Notes: a model not told the origin generated them from the sequence alone. A stretch of DNA of 64,000 nucleotides from Allobacillus saliphilus (GCF_018138385.1 NZ_JAGSIE010000024.1:1-64000); one strand, 5' to 3'; shown: positions 55,370-64,000, counted from the stretch's first letter. Numbers and translations are program-made.

Positions 55370-56974
55370 ATGAAAGTTCAAATCAATCAACATCTCGTGT
55401 CAGAGTGTCAAGAACTAAAGGAACAGACAAGTTGTGATTGGCGGACATTCAAGCAAGCCTGTCAAATTACAAAGATGAAAAGCACCCAGGGTGAACGACT
55501 TGCATCCCTTTCTTTCTTGCCTGAACTACAACCGATGCCACACCAAAAAGAAGCTGCTGAGAAAGTCCTTCATGAAATGCACGGGCGTGCTATATTAGCT
55601 GATGAAGTTGGACTTGGTAAAACAATAGAAGCTGGCTTGATCCTAAAAGAATTAATGATTAAAGGTCTTGTAAAGAAAGTATTGATCCTGACGCCTTCTT
55701 CGTTAATTCGTCAATGGGAACAAGAAATGAATCAAAAGTTTTATATTCCCGCAAGGGCCAAGCACCGTTCCTACGATTGGACGTTATATGAAGTTGTAGT
55801 GACTTCTATTGATTTGGCGAAAAAATCACCTCATCAGGAAGAGATTCTCCAACAAGATTATGACATGTTAATTGTTGACGAGGCCCATCGTTTAAAAAAT
55901 AGTCAAACGAAAAATTATCAATTCGTCAAAAAGATTAAAGCAACTTATTGTTTATTACTGACAGCGACACCTATACAAAATAAGTTGGACGAAATCTATA
56001 ACTTAGTTCAAATTGTAAGACCCGGTCTATTGGGTGAGAAAAAGGCGTTTAAACAGCAATTAAAAAAAGATCCCGAAACACAAGAAGCAATGAAGCAATT
56101 AATACAAACATCAATGGTGAGAAACTTACGTAAAGAAACCCAAAACCAGTGGACTGAACGAAACATTGAAACAATATACGCTCAATTTTCTGATGAAGAA
56201 CAAGCATTTTACAACTCGATTGATAATGAACAATCCAATCATGCATTGACACAATTAACGATGAAGAGAGGATTTTGTTCGAGTAGGGAAGCTTGCTTTC
56301 AAATGTTAGCAAAAAATCAAACGCAGCATGCGATTGATCGTATTAATGAATTAAAAGAGCTTCCTCAACATGCAAAAGCGATTCAAATGATGAACTTTGT
56401 AAAAGAGCTCGGTGAGAAATGCATTATTTTCACTGAATATAAAGCTACGCAAATATATTTACAATGGTTACTTCATCAACACGGTTTATTAGCTGTTACT
56501 TATAACGGTGATTTTCGGAAAAGCAAAAAACAATGGATGCTGCATTTGTTTGAGACGAAAGCCGATGTATTAATTACAACAGATGCAGGAGCAGAAGGTC
56601 TTAATCTACAACATTGTCGAAACATGATTCACTATGACCTTCCTTGGAATCCGATGAAATTAGAACAACGGATCGGAAGAATTCATCGATACGGTCAAAC
56701 GAGAAACGTCCAAATATTTTATATGATTCTTAAAAACACAGTGGATGAAAAAATACTCAATCTTCTTTATGATAAGCTCGATTTATTCGAAGGTGTCGTT
56801 GGAGAGCTCGATCAAATTTTAAGCGATATCGGGGTAGGTAATTTTGAAGATGAAATGAAAGAAATTCTATCTGAGTCTGCAAGTGATCAAGAAGCATCCA
56901 TCAAACTAGATAATTTAATTGAAGTGGCTAAATCGCATCAATCTGAAAGGAAGGCTATTAATGAAACAAGCTGA
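55370..56974 (+). CDS. yqhH: SNF2/RapA-type DEAH helicase (YqhH)
   Basis: A 534-residue SWI2/SNF2-like ATPase of unknown target, related to RNA-polymerase-associated RapA. Motif I DEVGLGKTIEAGL lies near residue 80, motif II IVDEAHRLKN near 173, and LTATPIQNKLDEIYNL near 200. The C-terminal helicase half has IIFTEYKATQ, TTDAGAEGLNLQ and the box QRIGRIHRYGQTR near 445. I chose ATG 55370, with AAGGAGG upstream; a TTG five codons before is possible. It is followed with overlap by yqhG, as in B. subtilis. Confidence 0.9.
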   Translation: MKVQINQHLVSECQELKEQTSCDWRTFKQACQITKMKSTQGERLASLSFLPELQPMPHQKEAAEKVLHEMHGRAILADEVGLGKTIEAGLILKELMIKGLVKKVLILTPSSLIRQWEQEMNQKFYIPARAKHRSYDWTLYEVVVTSIDLAKKSPHQEEILQQDYDMLIVDEAHRLKNSQTKNYQFVKKIKATYCLLLTATPIQNKLDEIYNLVQIVRPGLLGEKKAFKQQLKKDPETQEAMKQLIQTSMVRNLRKETQNQWTERNIETIYAQFSDEEQAFYNSIDNEQSNHALTQLTMKRGFCSSREACFQMLAKNQTQHAIDRINELKELPQHAKAIQMMNFVKELGEKCIIFTEYKATQIYLQWLLHQHGLLAVTYNGDFRKSKKQWMLHLFETKADVLITTDAGAEGLNLQHCRNMIHYDLPWNPMKLEQRIGRIHRYGQTRNVQIFYMILKNTVDEKILNLLYDKLDLFEGVVGELDQILSDIGVGNFEDEMKEILSESASDQEASIKLDNLIEVAKSHQSERKAINETS

Positions 56975-57767
56975 TATTCAACCATTTTTAATAGAGTTCT
57001 TTACATCAAGACAAGCATCCATTGTAGAAAAATCGGACGGTATTTTAACGGTTAAATTAACGGAACAACTAGATGAGCAATTGATGAATCGACCTTTTTA
57101 TTGGCAGTATGTAAAGAAACTCGGTAAAGTCGGCGAAACAATGAGTGTCACTTTCATTACAGATGAAGAAAAAAGAGATCAACAAAAAGGTGAATGGATT
57201 CATTTTGGTTCTCCTCGGCTGGACCAAATCTTCCACATTATTCAAAGAGAAGGTGCATATACCGTTCTTTATGAAGGTTGCCAGTCCAACAGTACAACGA
57301 AAACGCCACTGCACCCATGGTTAATATGCAATATACGTGTAAAATACCGTGGTTTTCTTTCCAAAGATGAGCTGGTGAGTGTGGGCATTCGGTTAATCGA
57401 TGGAACAATGCGCTTTCAAATGATGGATGAGATTGAACACAAAAACTTTGTTTCATCTGTTCCAAATTTTTGTTTCACTTTACCGACGATTATTTCTACC
57501 GAACGAGCTGTTGAGCGAGTGACCGAAGAGCTTCAACAACGCATCAAACAAAAATCAACGCACTTTGTGAATAAATCCCATCGACTTTATGAACGTGAAA
57601 TGGATATGCTGAAAAAATTGATCATAGATGACGAAAAAGACGATGCGGAACATCAACACGCAAAGGATCAAATATTTGAACGATTGTATCCACAAGTAGA
57701 TTTAGAATGGATTAATTTAGGTTACTTTTATGTATCTGAGCAAATGTCGAAAGAATTAATTTCTTAA
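56961..57767 (+). CDS. yqhG: YqhG family protein
   Basis: A 268-residue protein that matches Bacillus YqhG in length and in position after yqhH. Sequence features include FLIEFFTSRQASIVEK near the start, ITDEEKRDQQKGEWIHFGSPRLDQI (in parts) and a charged helical end. No enzyme motif is visible and the function is unknown. ATG 56961 has AAGGAAGG six bases upstream and overlaps yqhH by 14 bases, which suggests the two proteins act together. Confidence 0.82.
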   Translation: MKQADIQPFLIEFFTSRQASIVEKSDGILTVKLTEQLDEQLMNRPFYWQYVKKLGKVGETMSVTFITDEEKRDQQKGEWIHFGSPRLDQIFHIIQREGAYTVLYEGCQSNSTTKTPLHPWLICNIRVKYRGFLSKDELVSVGIRLIDGTMRFQMMDEIEHKNFVSSVPNFCFTLPTIISTERAVERVTEELQQRIKQKSTHFVNKSHRLYEREMDMLKKLIIDDEKDDAEHQHAKDQIFERLYPQVDLEWINLGYFYVSEQMSKELIS

Positions 57768-57838
57768 AAAGTGATAATGTGATTACCTTCGTTTTATTGT
57801 AGATTTTGTTAATATTAAGCATCATAATAAGAAGTACT

Positions 57839-57872
57839 TAAGGAGATAAGCTCATTATCTCCTTTTGACTTT
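57839..57872. terminator. Terminator of yqhG (also serving aroK)
   Basis: Stem AAGGAGATAA (57840-57849) with TTATCTCCTT (57855-57864), T-rich to the right. The leftward aroK transcript also passes it. Confidence 0.75.
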
Positions 57873-58387
57873 TATTTTTCCGTTTTGTATAACTGTAATA
57901 GATTGATAATCTCTTGAGCTATTTCGTCTTGTGATCGACCATCTGTCGAAATGATGTAGTGAGCAACTTGTTTGTACAAGCTCTCTCGGTCTAAAAACAG
58001 CTGTCTTCTTTCTTTCACCGGCTTTCGCCAAAGTGGCCTCGTGTCCTGTTCTCCTGCTAACCGCTTCATAATCTCTTCAAAAGATGTTCGTAGCCATATT
58101 GTATTGAACTGTTCTTTTAATTGATTTCGATTTTGCTCTTTCGTTATAATTCCGCCACCTGTACTTACAATCACATTTTGATCAACCCATTTATTGAGTT
58201 CCTCTCCCTCTTTCTCTCGGAACCAATTTTCTCCTTTTGTTTCGAATATTTTTTTGATTGTCATATTGGTTTTTTTCTCAATCTGTTCATCTACGTCAAT
58301 TACAGGATAAGTTAATTCTTTTCCTAATATCTGACCAATCGTTGTTTTACCCGATCCCATAAACCCAATGAGAGCAATTGACTTCAT
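57872..58387 (-). CDS. aroK: Shikimate kinase
   Basis: ATP-dependent phosphorylation of shikimate, a step of aromatic amino-acid synthesis. The 171-residue P-loop protein begins with SIALIGFMGSGKTTIGQILG. It shows VIDVDEQIEKK near residue 30, the shikimate-binding FREKEGEEL near 55 and STGGGIITKEQ near 75, and a lid with RPLW near 117. ATG 58387 follows AAAGGATGATAAAT. It is leftward, back-to-back with comGA. Confidence 0.95.
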   Translation of the reverse strand: MKSIALIGFMGSGKTTIGQILGKELTYPVIDVDEQIEKKTNMTIKKIFETKGENWFREKEGEELNKWVDQNVIVSTGGGIITKEQNRNQLKEQFNTIWLRTSFEEIMKRLAGEQDTRPLWRKPVKERRQLFLDRESLYKQVAHYIISTDGRSQDEIAQEIINLLQLYKTEK

Positions 58388-58420
58388 ATTTATCATCCTT
58401 TCATAAGGAGGTTGTCATTA

Positions 58421-59440
58421 TTGAAGCAACCTGAAGTGTTATCCAATACTATACTAACGGACGCTACAACGTATTTAGCAACAGACATTCACTTCTCTCC
58501 TGGACCAAATGAATGTCATATTTATTTTCGCATTAATGGCTATCGCTGGTTCTATAAAAAGATTCCTCGCAAACAATATCAATCATTATTAAGTTACTAT
58601 AAGTTTCGATCAGGGATGGACATTGCAGAGAATCGTTTACCTCAAGATGGCACACTCTCTTCACAAGTAAAAGATAACACTTATTTCTTACGCTTATCCA
58701 CTCTTCCTCTGAAAGACACAGAAAGTTTAGCTATTCGTGTGCTACCAGAGCAATATGAACCGAACATTGAAGAACTTTTTGTTTTTTCAAAACAAGCTCG
58801 ACAACTAATGAAATGGTTGAAAAGCTCATCAGGCATCATATTATTCACAGGCCCAACAGGTAGCGGTAAGTCCTCGACAATGTATGCTTTACTAAAACAA
58901 GCAACGAAGGAATATGGGTATCAATCGATTACGTTAGAAGATCCGATTGAGCAATCCGTAGAAAAGATTTTGCAAGTTCAAGTGAATGAAAAATCAGGAT
59001 TTGATTATGATGTTGGCTTGAAAGCAGCCTTGCGACATGATCCGGACATTATTATGGTCGGTGAAATCAGAGATGATAAAACAGCAAAATTTGCGATACG
59101 AGCAGCCCTCACTGGTCACCTCGTTTTATCCACGATTCATGCAAGGAATACATTCGGTACCTTAACTAGGTTAAAACAGATGGGCATTCCTTCGAGTGAT
59201 TTACACGAATCAATTATTGGTATTGTTGCTCAGCAACTTGTTGAGTTATCACCGACCTATAAAGAAGTAAATCATTCCTCAAGATCTGCTATAGCTGAAT
59301 TACTCTCAGGTCAGGCTCTCGAACGTGCAATTAATGGAATCTCACCAAACAATTCTAAAGAATTCCTTTCACTCGATCGAATAAGGAGGAAGGCTCATGC
59401 TGAAGGGATTATTCAGATCGAATCAGACCAAAAAGCTTAA
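58421..59440 (+). CDS. comGA: Competence protein ComGA (traffic ATPase)
   Basis: Type IV pilus-like assembly ATPase of the DNA-uptake pseudopilus. The 339-residue protein has Walker A FTGPTGSGKSSTMYAL near residue 148, an Asp box ITLEDPIEQ near 178 and Walker B HDPDIIMVGEIRDDKTA near 215. The His box is LTGHLVLSTIHARN near 237. I chose TTG 58421, which is nine bases after AAGGAGG. The whole comG operon follows. ComK boxes were not clearly seen in the short upstream region, which is occupied by aroK. Confidence 0.93.
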   Translation: MKQPEVLSNTILTDATTYLATDIHFSPGPNECHIYFRINGYRWFYKKIPRKQYQSLLSYYKFRSGMDIAENRLPQDGTLSSQVKDNTYFLRLSTLPLKDTESLAIRVLPEQYEPNIEELFVFSKQARQLMKWLKSSSGIILFTGPTGSGKSSTMYALLKQATKEYGYQSITLEDPIEQSVEKILQVQVNEKSGFDYDVGLKAALRHDPDIIMVGEIRDDKTAKFAIRAALTGHLVLSTIHARNTFGTLTRLKQMGIPSSDLHESIIGIVAQQLVELSPTYKEVNHSSRSAIAELLSGQALERAINGISPNNSKEFLSLDRIRRKAHAEGIIQIESDQKA

Positions 59441-60440
59441 CCTTACCACCCAAGTGACTTTTTTAAATCGGATGGCCAAATTGCTCGAACGAGACCATTC
59501 TATGAAGCAAGCATTGGAATTTCTAACGTATGATCCACAGCTCGGACAGCTTGCTAAACAATTTGTCGGTTCGTTAGAAAATGGCACATCGTTAAAAGAA
59601 TGTTTTAAACTATATGACTTCCAGCCGATTGTTGTATCTTTCCTGTTTTTCTCTAACGAATCCGGGAATTTAAGTGGGCATCTCATTCATTTGAACAGAT
59701 TACTGACGATGAGACTGGAATTTCAAACAAAACTTAAGAAACTACTTAGGTATCCTCTTTTTCTCCTGACTGTATGTATTATTCTGTTAATAGCCCTAAA
59801 TACATTTTTATTACCTATGTTTGAAAGGTCGTTCCGTAGTATGGGAACAGTTGGTTCACTACCAACTTACCAGTTAATTCTACAAGTTACGCAAACACTA
59901 TTTCTTATTTTTCTAATTGGTGGTGTAATTACTGCGCTGCTTTTTTATAGATTTCACCGACAATCCACAGTCGAACAAAAAATTGCAATGTATGAAAAAA
60001 CTCCACTTCTTCACGGCATTTTTAAGATGCTCATTACTGCACAGCTATCCTATCAATTAGCTTCACTATTACAAAGCGGCAAAACAATCAAAGAAGCTAT
60101 AATGATTATTCAACAGCAAGACTATATGCCATCCATCCAATATTTCGCCTCATTGCTTACCGATCACCTGCAAACAGGAATGTCCTTATACAACGCTTTT
60201 AAAGATCTCCCTCTTATTGAGTCAGAGTTTAAATTGATGATCAAACGCTCTACTGAGCAAGGTACATTAGCGAAAGACCTTCAGAACTATACAAACCTTG
60301 CCATTGATTCGATGGAGGAAAAATTAAAAAGCGTGATGATGATGATACAGCCTGTTGTTTATATCATATTGGGACTGATGATTGTCTTGATCTATTCGTT
60401 CACCTTATTTCCTATGTTTCAAATGATTAACCAATTATAA
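59397..60440 (+). CDS. comGB: Competence protein ComGB (platform membrane protein)
   Basis: GspF/PilC-type inner-membrane platform of the competence pseudopilus. The 347-residue protein has two GspF domains separated by a membrane hairpin. Hydrophobic segments are YPLFLLTVCIILLIALNTFLLP in part near residue 120, LFLIFLIGGVITALLFY near 175, and VVYIILGLMIVLIYSFTLFP near the end. It overlaps comGA by 44 bases; GGAGGAAGGCTC precedes its ATG. Confidence 0.93.
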   Translation: MLKGLFRSNQTKKLNLTTQVTFLNRMAKLLERDHSMKQALEFLTYDPQLGQLAKQFVGSLENGTSLKECFKLYDFQPIVVSFLFFSNESGNLSGHLIHLNRLLTMRLEFQTKLKKLLRYPLFLLTVCIILLIALNTFLLPMFERSFRSMGTVGSLPTYQLILQVTQTLFLIFLIGGVITALLFYRFHRQSTVEQKIAMYEKTPLLHGIFKMLITAQLSYQLASLLQSGKTIKEAIMIIQQQDYMPSIQYFASLLTDHLQTGMSLYNAFKDLPLIESEFKLMIKRSTEQGTLAKDLQNYTNLAIDSMEEKLKSVMMMIQPVVYIILGLMIVLIYSFTLFPMFQMINQL

Positions 60441-60457
60441 CGATAAAAAGGAGCTTA

Positions 60458-60787
60458 ATGATGAAAAATATATTTAATCAAAAAGGATTCACGCTTATAG
60501 AAATGCTAATTGTATTACTAATTATTTCAGTATTAATTTTAATTACTGTACCTAATCTAACAAAACATAATGATACCGTAGACGATAAGGGCTGCGAAGC
60601 ATATAAGAAAATTGTATCTTCACAAGTTCAATTATATAAACTCGAAAATCAGAAATTCCCGACTATTGATCAACTGGTCGACGGTGCTTATATTGAACAA
60701 CCTGCATGTCCAAATGGATCTCATTTATCCATTAACACAACCACAGGTGAAGTAACAGAAGTAAGTGGGGCTTCCAGTGGAAGTTAA
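60458..60787 (+). CDS. comGC: Competence pseudopilin ComGC
   Basis: Major pseudopilin. The 109-residue prepilin has the peptidase ComC cleavage site QKGFTLIEML, followed by a hydrophobic helix (IVLLIISVLILITVPNL). The mature domain has two cysteines (KGCEAYKK, QPACPNG), a disulfide pair conserved in ComGC. GGAG lies before a double ATG; either could start translation. Confidence 0.95.
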   Translation: MMKNIFNQKGFTLIEMLIVLLIISVLILITVPNLTKHNDTVDDKGCEAYKKIVSSQVQLYKLENQKFPTIDQLVDGAYIEQPACPNGSHLSINTTTGEVTEVSGASSGS

Positions 60788-61259
60788 AGCCTCCAATCAA
60801 GAAGGTTTTACTCTAATTGAAATACTCGTTGTATTATCCATTATTTTAATCCTCTCTCACTTCTACCTGTTGGCTCACAGCCAAAAACCAACTAAACAAA
60901 CAATGGATCAATTCCTGGAAACATTCGAAAATGATCTTTTTTACTTGCAACAATACACAATGACGTACCAAATTATTCCCCAATTGTTTTTCGACCCATC
61001 TAATCATATGTATACCATTCGCCATGCTTCCTTAGATCAACCTCTTCTAGAGAGGAAATATCGTAAAGACATACGTATTCAGCTCAATAACTTTAAAAAT
61101 CCTCTTACATTTACTACCCGAGGAAATTTATCAAGTCCAGGAACTTTTTTTATCCATTTCGGTGAGCAAATATATGAATTAAAATTCCCATTCGGAAAAG
61201 GACAATTCCATGTTGAAAAACTCGAAGCTAATGTGCGTCCATATCACACGGTCATCTAA
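60777..61259 (+). CDS. comGD: Competence minor pseudopilin ComGD
   Basis: A 160-residue prepilin-like protein with the N-terminal NQEGFTLIEILVVLSIILIL signal, cut after Gly, and an extended beta-rich body. I placed the start at GTG 60777, which overlaps comGC and has GGGG six bases upstream; GTG 60765 is a weaker alternative. Order and size fit the comG operon. Confidence 0.85.
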   Translation: MEVKASNQEGFTLIEILVVLSIILILSHFYLLAHSQKPTKQTMDQFLETFENDLFYLQQYTMTYQIIPQLFFDPSNHMYTIRHASLDQPLLERKYRKDIRIQLNNFKNPLTFTTRGNLSSPGTFFIHFGEQIYELKFPFGKGQFHVEKLEANVRPYHTVI

Positions 61260-61578
61260 AGGATATTTTTTAGTAGATGTTTTGTTAGCGTTTAGTTGTC
61301 TGCTGATCATTACTACTTTTATTTTACCGGTGATACACCATGCCATGAACCATACCGAAACAATACGGCAAGCGATGATTGCAGAAGAACATATATCACG
61401 GTTGGTAATCCGTTCAATTGGCAGCAATGTGCAAAATGAAAAAGTGATAATTGATGGTTTTTATTTCACTTGGAATACAGAAAATCTTGAGAATAAACAA
61501 GTTGGATGTTTGTCATGGATAGATCGACGCAACAACGAAGAAAGTATGTGTCTTTATGTACCTATATACAAAGAATAA
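61210..61578 (+). CDS. comGE: Competence minor pseudopilin ComGE
   Basis: A 122-residue prepilin-like protein with the site SSKGYFLVDVLLAFSCLLII and a short soluble domain. ATG 61210 has AAAGGA seven bases upstream and overlaps the comGD end by 50 bases; ATG 61231 is another possibility. As in other comGE genes, the sequence is poorly conserved and is recognised by order and by the pilin signal. Confidence 0.8.
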   Translation: MLKNSKLMCVHITRSSKGYFLVDVLLAFSCLLIITTFILPVIHHAMNHTETIRQAMIAEEHISRLVIRSIGSNVQNEKVIIDGFYFTWNTENLENKQVGCLSWIDRRNNEESMCLYVPIYKE

Positions 61579-62002
61579 TCAAGGATTCACGTTACTGTCC
61601 ACTTTGATTGCTTTGACAATTCTTATGTTGCTTTCATCTCTTATCCTTCCACTATTGGTTACCGTACAAAAGATTGAGAGTCCATCTTATAAAAAAGATT
61701 ACGAATGGAGACAATTTCATTTCTATTTAATGAAAGAGTTCAATGAAGCTCAGTTTGTAACCATTGAAGAACATGCCATACAATTTCATTTACCTAATGA
61801 TGTTACTAACCGTTATGAATTGTATTTTGATAAAATCCGTCGTCGGGGAAACGAAAGTGGACATGAAGTTATCCTAAGTGATGTAATCGAATTTTCGGTA
61901 CGAAGATTTGGTAACCACACATTCTCGATCTATGGTGAAAGGGAACATGGCTATGCATATACTAAATATTATTCATTTCCGATTAAAACGATCGATCACT
62001 AA
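61556..62002 (+). CDS. comGF: Competence minor pseudopilin ComGF
   Basis: A 148-residue protein with the pilin-like start NNQGFTLLSTLIALTILMLL and the ComGF domain, including VQKIESPSYKKDYEWRQF near residue 35. It overlaps comGE by 23 bases. No strong ribosome binding site is visible, so it is probably translated by coupling. Confidence 0.85.
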   Translation: MYLYTKNNQGFTLLSTLIALTILMLLSSLILPLLVTVQKIESPSYKKDYEWRQFHFYLMKEFNEAQFVTIEEHAIQFHLPNDVTNRYELYFDKIRRRGNESGHEVILSDVIEFSVRRFGNHTFSIYGEREHGYAYTKYYSFPIKTIDH

Positions 62003-62360
62003 TGAACAAGGTTTTGTTTTTGTGTACTTGTTAACCATTTTGTTAGTCGTTACGACGGTTCTTCTACACCATCTTAGCTTACAACATATACAGACAGAGA
62101 ACTTATTATTAATTCAAGAACAGCAGAAAATCCAACAATTAATTCAGATTGCACAGCATGATCTTCAAGATATTATTGACCAAACTTCAGAAACTGAAGG
62201 AACTGTTCTTTTGGAATATCTCGTTGGTTATGTAATGACTCATTATACACTTGAATCTCCATCGACTTATCGAGTACAATTAACTGTAGAAACACCACGA
62301 GGAACGACATATAAAAATACGACATTGATGAATAAAAGTGAAGCAATACGGCCAGAATAG
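61953..62360 (+). CDS. comGG: Competence protein ComGG
   Basis: Last gene of the comG operon. The 135-residue product has a pilin-like NEQGFVFVYLLTILLVVTTVLLHH segment (shown in parts) and a helical, Gln-rich body. I placed the start at ATG 61953 with AAAGGG nine bases upstream; ATG 61947 is also possible. It overlaps comGF by 50 bases. Sequence similarity in this family is low, so identity rests on order and the pilin-like segment. Confidence 0.75.
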   Translation: MHILNIIHFRLKRSITNEQGFVFVYLLTILLVVTTVLLHHLSLQHIQTENLLLIQEQQKIQQLIQIAQHDLQDIIDQTSETEGTVLLEYLVGYVMTHYTLESPSTYRVQLTVETPRGTTYKNTTLMNKSEAIRPE

Positions 62361-62372
62361 TGTTGTATCAAT

Positions 62373-62444
62373 TGGGCTGTAGCCAAGCGGTAAGGCAACG
62401 GGTTTTGGTCTCGTCATGCCCAGGTTCGAATCCTGGCAGCCCAG
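62373..62444 (+). tRNA. trnQ: tRNA-Gln (anticodon TTG)
   Basis: A complete cloverleaf. Acceptor TGGGCTG (62373-62379) pairs with CAGCCCA (62437-62443). The anticodon stem-loop is CGGG-TTTTGGT-CTCG with TTG at positions 34-36, and the T-loop is GGTTCGAATCC. G follows as discriminator, and CCA is not encoded. It lies between comGG and yqgY. Confidence 0.97.
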
Positions 62445-62535
62445 TTTGCTTTTCCGTCATAATTTATTCATTTACAATAAACATTGCTTCGTATATAATA
62501 TGTCTGACGAGTTCCTATGAGAAGGAGGAATAGAC

Positions 62536-62778
62536 ATGGATCGCGTTTTTCGCGGAATAGCATTTTGGACGGGTATATTCGCCGTCATGTTCTATGTTGG
62601 TGACATGATCAACATGTCTCTATTATTCTTAGCACAAACGGTCTTCTTCTTGGGAATTGGTTACTTAAACCTATCTGAGCGTCTTTATATGTATATCTTT
62701 GGTGCTTATTTAACAGTCTTTATGATAGGTTTCACATACTATGTAACCTTCCTTTTAGAACCTGGATTTGCTTCTTAA
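62536..62778 (+). CDS. yqgY: DUF2626 family membrane protein (YqgY)
   Basis: An 80-residue protein with three hydrophobic segments and features typical of DUF2626/YqgY (RVFRGIAFWTGIFAVMFYVG, LNLSERLYMYIFGAYLTVF). The function is unknown. Start ATG follows AGAAGGAGGAATAGAC. A likely -10 TATAAT lies at 62494-62499. It is followed by a strong terminator. Confidence 0.85.
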   Translation: MDRVFRGIAFWTGIFAVMFYVGDMINMSLLFLAQTVFFLGIGYLNLSERLYMYIFGAYLTVFMIGFTYYVTFLLEPGFAS

Positions 62779-62837
62779 ATCAAAGAAAACAGAGACTAAC
62801 TTGCACGAAAGCAGATTTGTATCTGCTAAATGAAAAA

Positions 62838-62878
62838 AGAAGGCAACCGACCAATAATCGGTTGCCTTCTTTTTTGTT
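62838..62878. terminator. Bidirectional terminator between yqgY and yqgX
   Basis: Perfect 14-bp stem AAGAAGGCAACCGA with TCGGTTGCCTTCTT (about 62839-62873) followed by TTTT. Confidence 0.9.
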
Positions 62879-62890
62879 CTCCGTTTGGAT

Positions 62891-63514
62891 TCAAATTAAA
62901 AATGAATTGGTTCTCTTCTCTTCGCCAACTTGTGTAGCAGGTCCGTGCCCCGGATATACCGTTGTGTTCTCTGGTAGTGAAAGAATATGCTCTGTAATTG
63001 ATTGAATCAATGTCGCATGATCTCCGAAAGGTAAATCCGTTCTACCGATCCCTTGGCTGAATAGCGTGTCCCCTGCAAATATGACAGCATCATCTTTAAA
63101 CCAAAAAGAAACACTACCTGGTGAATGACCTGGTGTATGAAAAGCCTCGAATGAAAAGTTTCCAATTTTGTGCTGTCCTGGTTTGATTGAATAATCTGCA
63201 GGTTGTGACGTCGAAATAGTACCGACTTGAAAAAACTCAGAACCATTCAAAGATGGATCTGTTAACCATGAGGATTCTTCTTCATGTATGTATACAGGTG
63301 CATTTGTTTCTTCGCGCAATGACTCAACCCCACCGATGTGATCAAAGTGTGCATGAGTTAAAAGAATGGCTTGTAACTTGAGGTTGTTCTCTTCTATCGT
63401 ATTTAATACGATTTCAGGGTCCCCTCCTGGATCAATTACAAGAGCTTCACCATCTTTTTCTAACAGATAACAATTCGTACCTAACAATCCCAGTTGAAAT
63501 ATTTGGATATTCAT
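62891..63514 (-). CDS. yqgX: Metallo-beta-lactamase fold hydrolase, glyoxalase II-like (YqgX)
   Basis: A 207-residue MBL-fold protein with the two-metal motif LTHAHFDHIGGVE near residue 52, HTPGHSPGSVSFW near 128, an AGDTLFSQGIGRTD region near 150 and a TVYPGHGPAT end. It belongs to the YqgX/GloB-like group, which hydrolyses thioesters; a role in bacillithiol or methylglyoxal metabolism is possible but not shown. It is a single leftward gene. Confidence 0.88.
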   Translation of the reverse strand: MNIQIFQLGLLGTNCYLLEKDGEALVIDPGGDPEIVLNTIEENNLKLQAILLTHAHFDHIGGVESLREETNAPVYIHEEESSWLTDPSLNGSEFFQVGTISTSQPADYSIKPGQHKIGNFSFEAFHTPGHSPGSVSFWFKDDAVIFAGDTLFSQGIGRTDLPFGDHATLIQSITEHILSLPENTTVYPGHGPATQVGEEKRTNSFLI

Positions 63515-63673
63515 ATCTTCTCCTCCTTGATATGTGTATTTTTGGTGAAAATACTCGACAGGATAGTCTTTTTCTTATAAAATAGATTTTAGCTTGTGAA
63601 TACGTATATTTTTATCTTAATGGACTATGTTATCATAACAATAGGAACTATGGCATTCAAGGAGGACTATAAA

Positions 63674-63847
63674 ATGGTATTGGCAATTATATTTCTACTC
63701 GTTGCAATTGTATGTATTTTTGGTACGTTACGTTCAATCAAAAACCGTAATTTCTTAGCAGTATTTTTTGCAGGTGCAACTACACTTTTATTTGGTTGGT
63801 TCTCAATTATGACAATCATCTCTGAGATCTCATCCATGGTATCTTAA
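63674..63847 (+). CDS. yqgW: DUF2759 family small membrane protein (YqgW)
   Basis: A 57-residue protein with two hydrophobic segments (VLAIIFLLVAIVCIFGTL and NFLAVFFAGATTLLFGWFSI) joined by RSIKNR. It matches the DUF2759 (YqgW) family, of unknown function. I chose ATG 63674, which follows AAGGAGGACTATAAA; the longer upstream frame lacks support. It is divergent from yqgX. Confidence 0.8.
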   Translation: MVLAIIFLLVAIVCIFGTLRSIKNRNFLAVFFAGATTLLFGWFSIMTIISEISSMVS

Positions 63848-63919
63848 TCAACACTTTAGTGATTAAGTATTCTTTACTTAAAAAACTTAGTTGTAAACAA
63901 GTACTTATATCTTAACACG

Positions 63920-63957
63920 AAGGGGACAAATCTTAATGATTTGTCCCCTTTTTTACA
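63920..63957 (+). terminator. Terminator of yqgW
   Basis: Perfect stem AGGGGACAAATC with GATTTGTCCCCTT (about 63922-63951) followed by six T. The final 40 bases of the window show nothing recognisable. Confidence 0.9.
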
Positions 63958-64000
63958 GACTACTTTCTCAACGGCAAAACAAAACATACTAAGATTAGTG

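Noticed and set aside
58388-58420. ComK box pair before comGA
   Set aside because: No AAAA-N5-TTTT pair is visible in the short gap; any site would lie inside aroK and was not convincing.

Overview
The window is chromosomal DNA of a low-G+C, endospore-forming Bacillota of the family Bacillaceae. Evidence is the complete spoIIIAA-AH operon, spoIVB, spo0A, a full comG competence operon, Bacillus-type ribosome binding sites (AGGAGG with ATG, GTG or TTG starts) and gene order that follows the B. subtilis yqj-yqi-yqh-yqg region almost throughout. The OLE RNA with its membrane partner OapA is typical of extremophilic (alkaliphilic, halophilic, anaerobic) members. I cannot name the genus from sequence alone. 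No phage, insertion sequence, CRISPR array or defence island is visible. The only classical mobile element is an intein.

Layout: (1) 1-240 is a G+C-rich, hairpin-rich sequence that looks like a dispersed Bacillaceae repeat. (2) 275-8700 holds DNA polymerase IV, an M20 peptidase, a methylmalonyl-CoA operon (mutase large and small subunits, epimerase, carboxyltransferase), the divergent mini-protein Prli42, a YqjA-type membrane protein and a bacilliredoxin. (3) 8874-16928 is the branched-chain keto-acid dehydrogenase operon with leucine dehydrogenase and the activator BkdR. It lacks ptb and buk, and BkdR lacks the sigma-54 contact loop. (4) 17068-21504 has a DUF2627 protein, an atypical ureohydrolase, a sodium/solute symporter with a 40-residue coupled mini-protein, and aspartokinase. 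(5) 21614-21850 is a 52-bp-period palindromic repeat array. (6) 21900-36694 runs from spo0A, spoIVB, recN, argR, tlyA and dxs through oapA, OLE RNA and ispA to xseB/A, folD, nusB, asp23 and accC/B. (7) 36942-42148 is the spoIIIA operon. (8) 42415-49405 has efp, an X-Pro peptidase, aroQ, yqhR, yqhP and a B12-dependent ribonucleotide reductase carrying an intein. (9) 49698-58387 has a rhodanese, an SDR enzyme, the glycine cleavage operon under a tandem glycine riboswitch, yqhH/yqhG and shikimate kinase. (10) 58421-63847 has comGA-GG, tRNA-Gln, and yqgY, yqgX and yqgW.

How the genes work together: leucine dehydrogenase and the BKD complex convert branched-chain amino acids to acyl-CoAs. The methylmalonyl-CoA operon can carry the propionyl-CoA from isoleucine and valine to succinyl-CoA. 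The mutase and the ribonucleotide reductase both need adenosylcobalamin. The most remarkable system is OLE RNA/OapA, placed exactly between ispA and dxs. The less-described signals most worth a second look are the BkdR loop deletion, the ureohydrolase with a cysteine in place of a bridging metal ligand, the symporter mini-protein, the alternating palindromic array, and the intein inserted at the thiyl-radical cysteine of the reductase.
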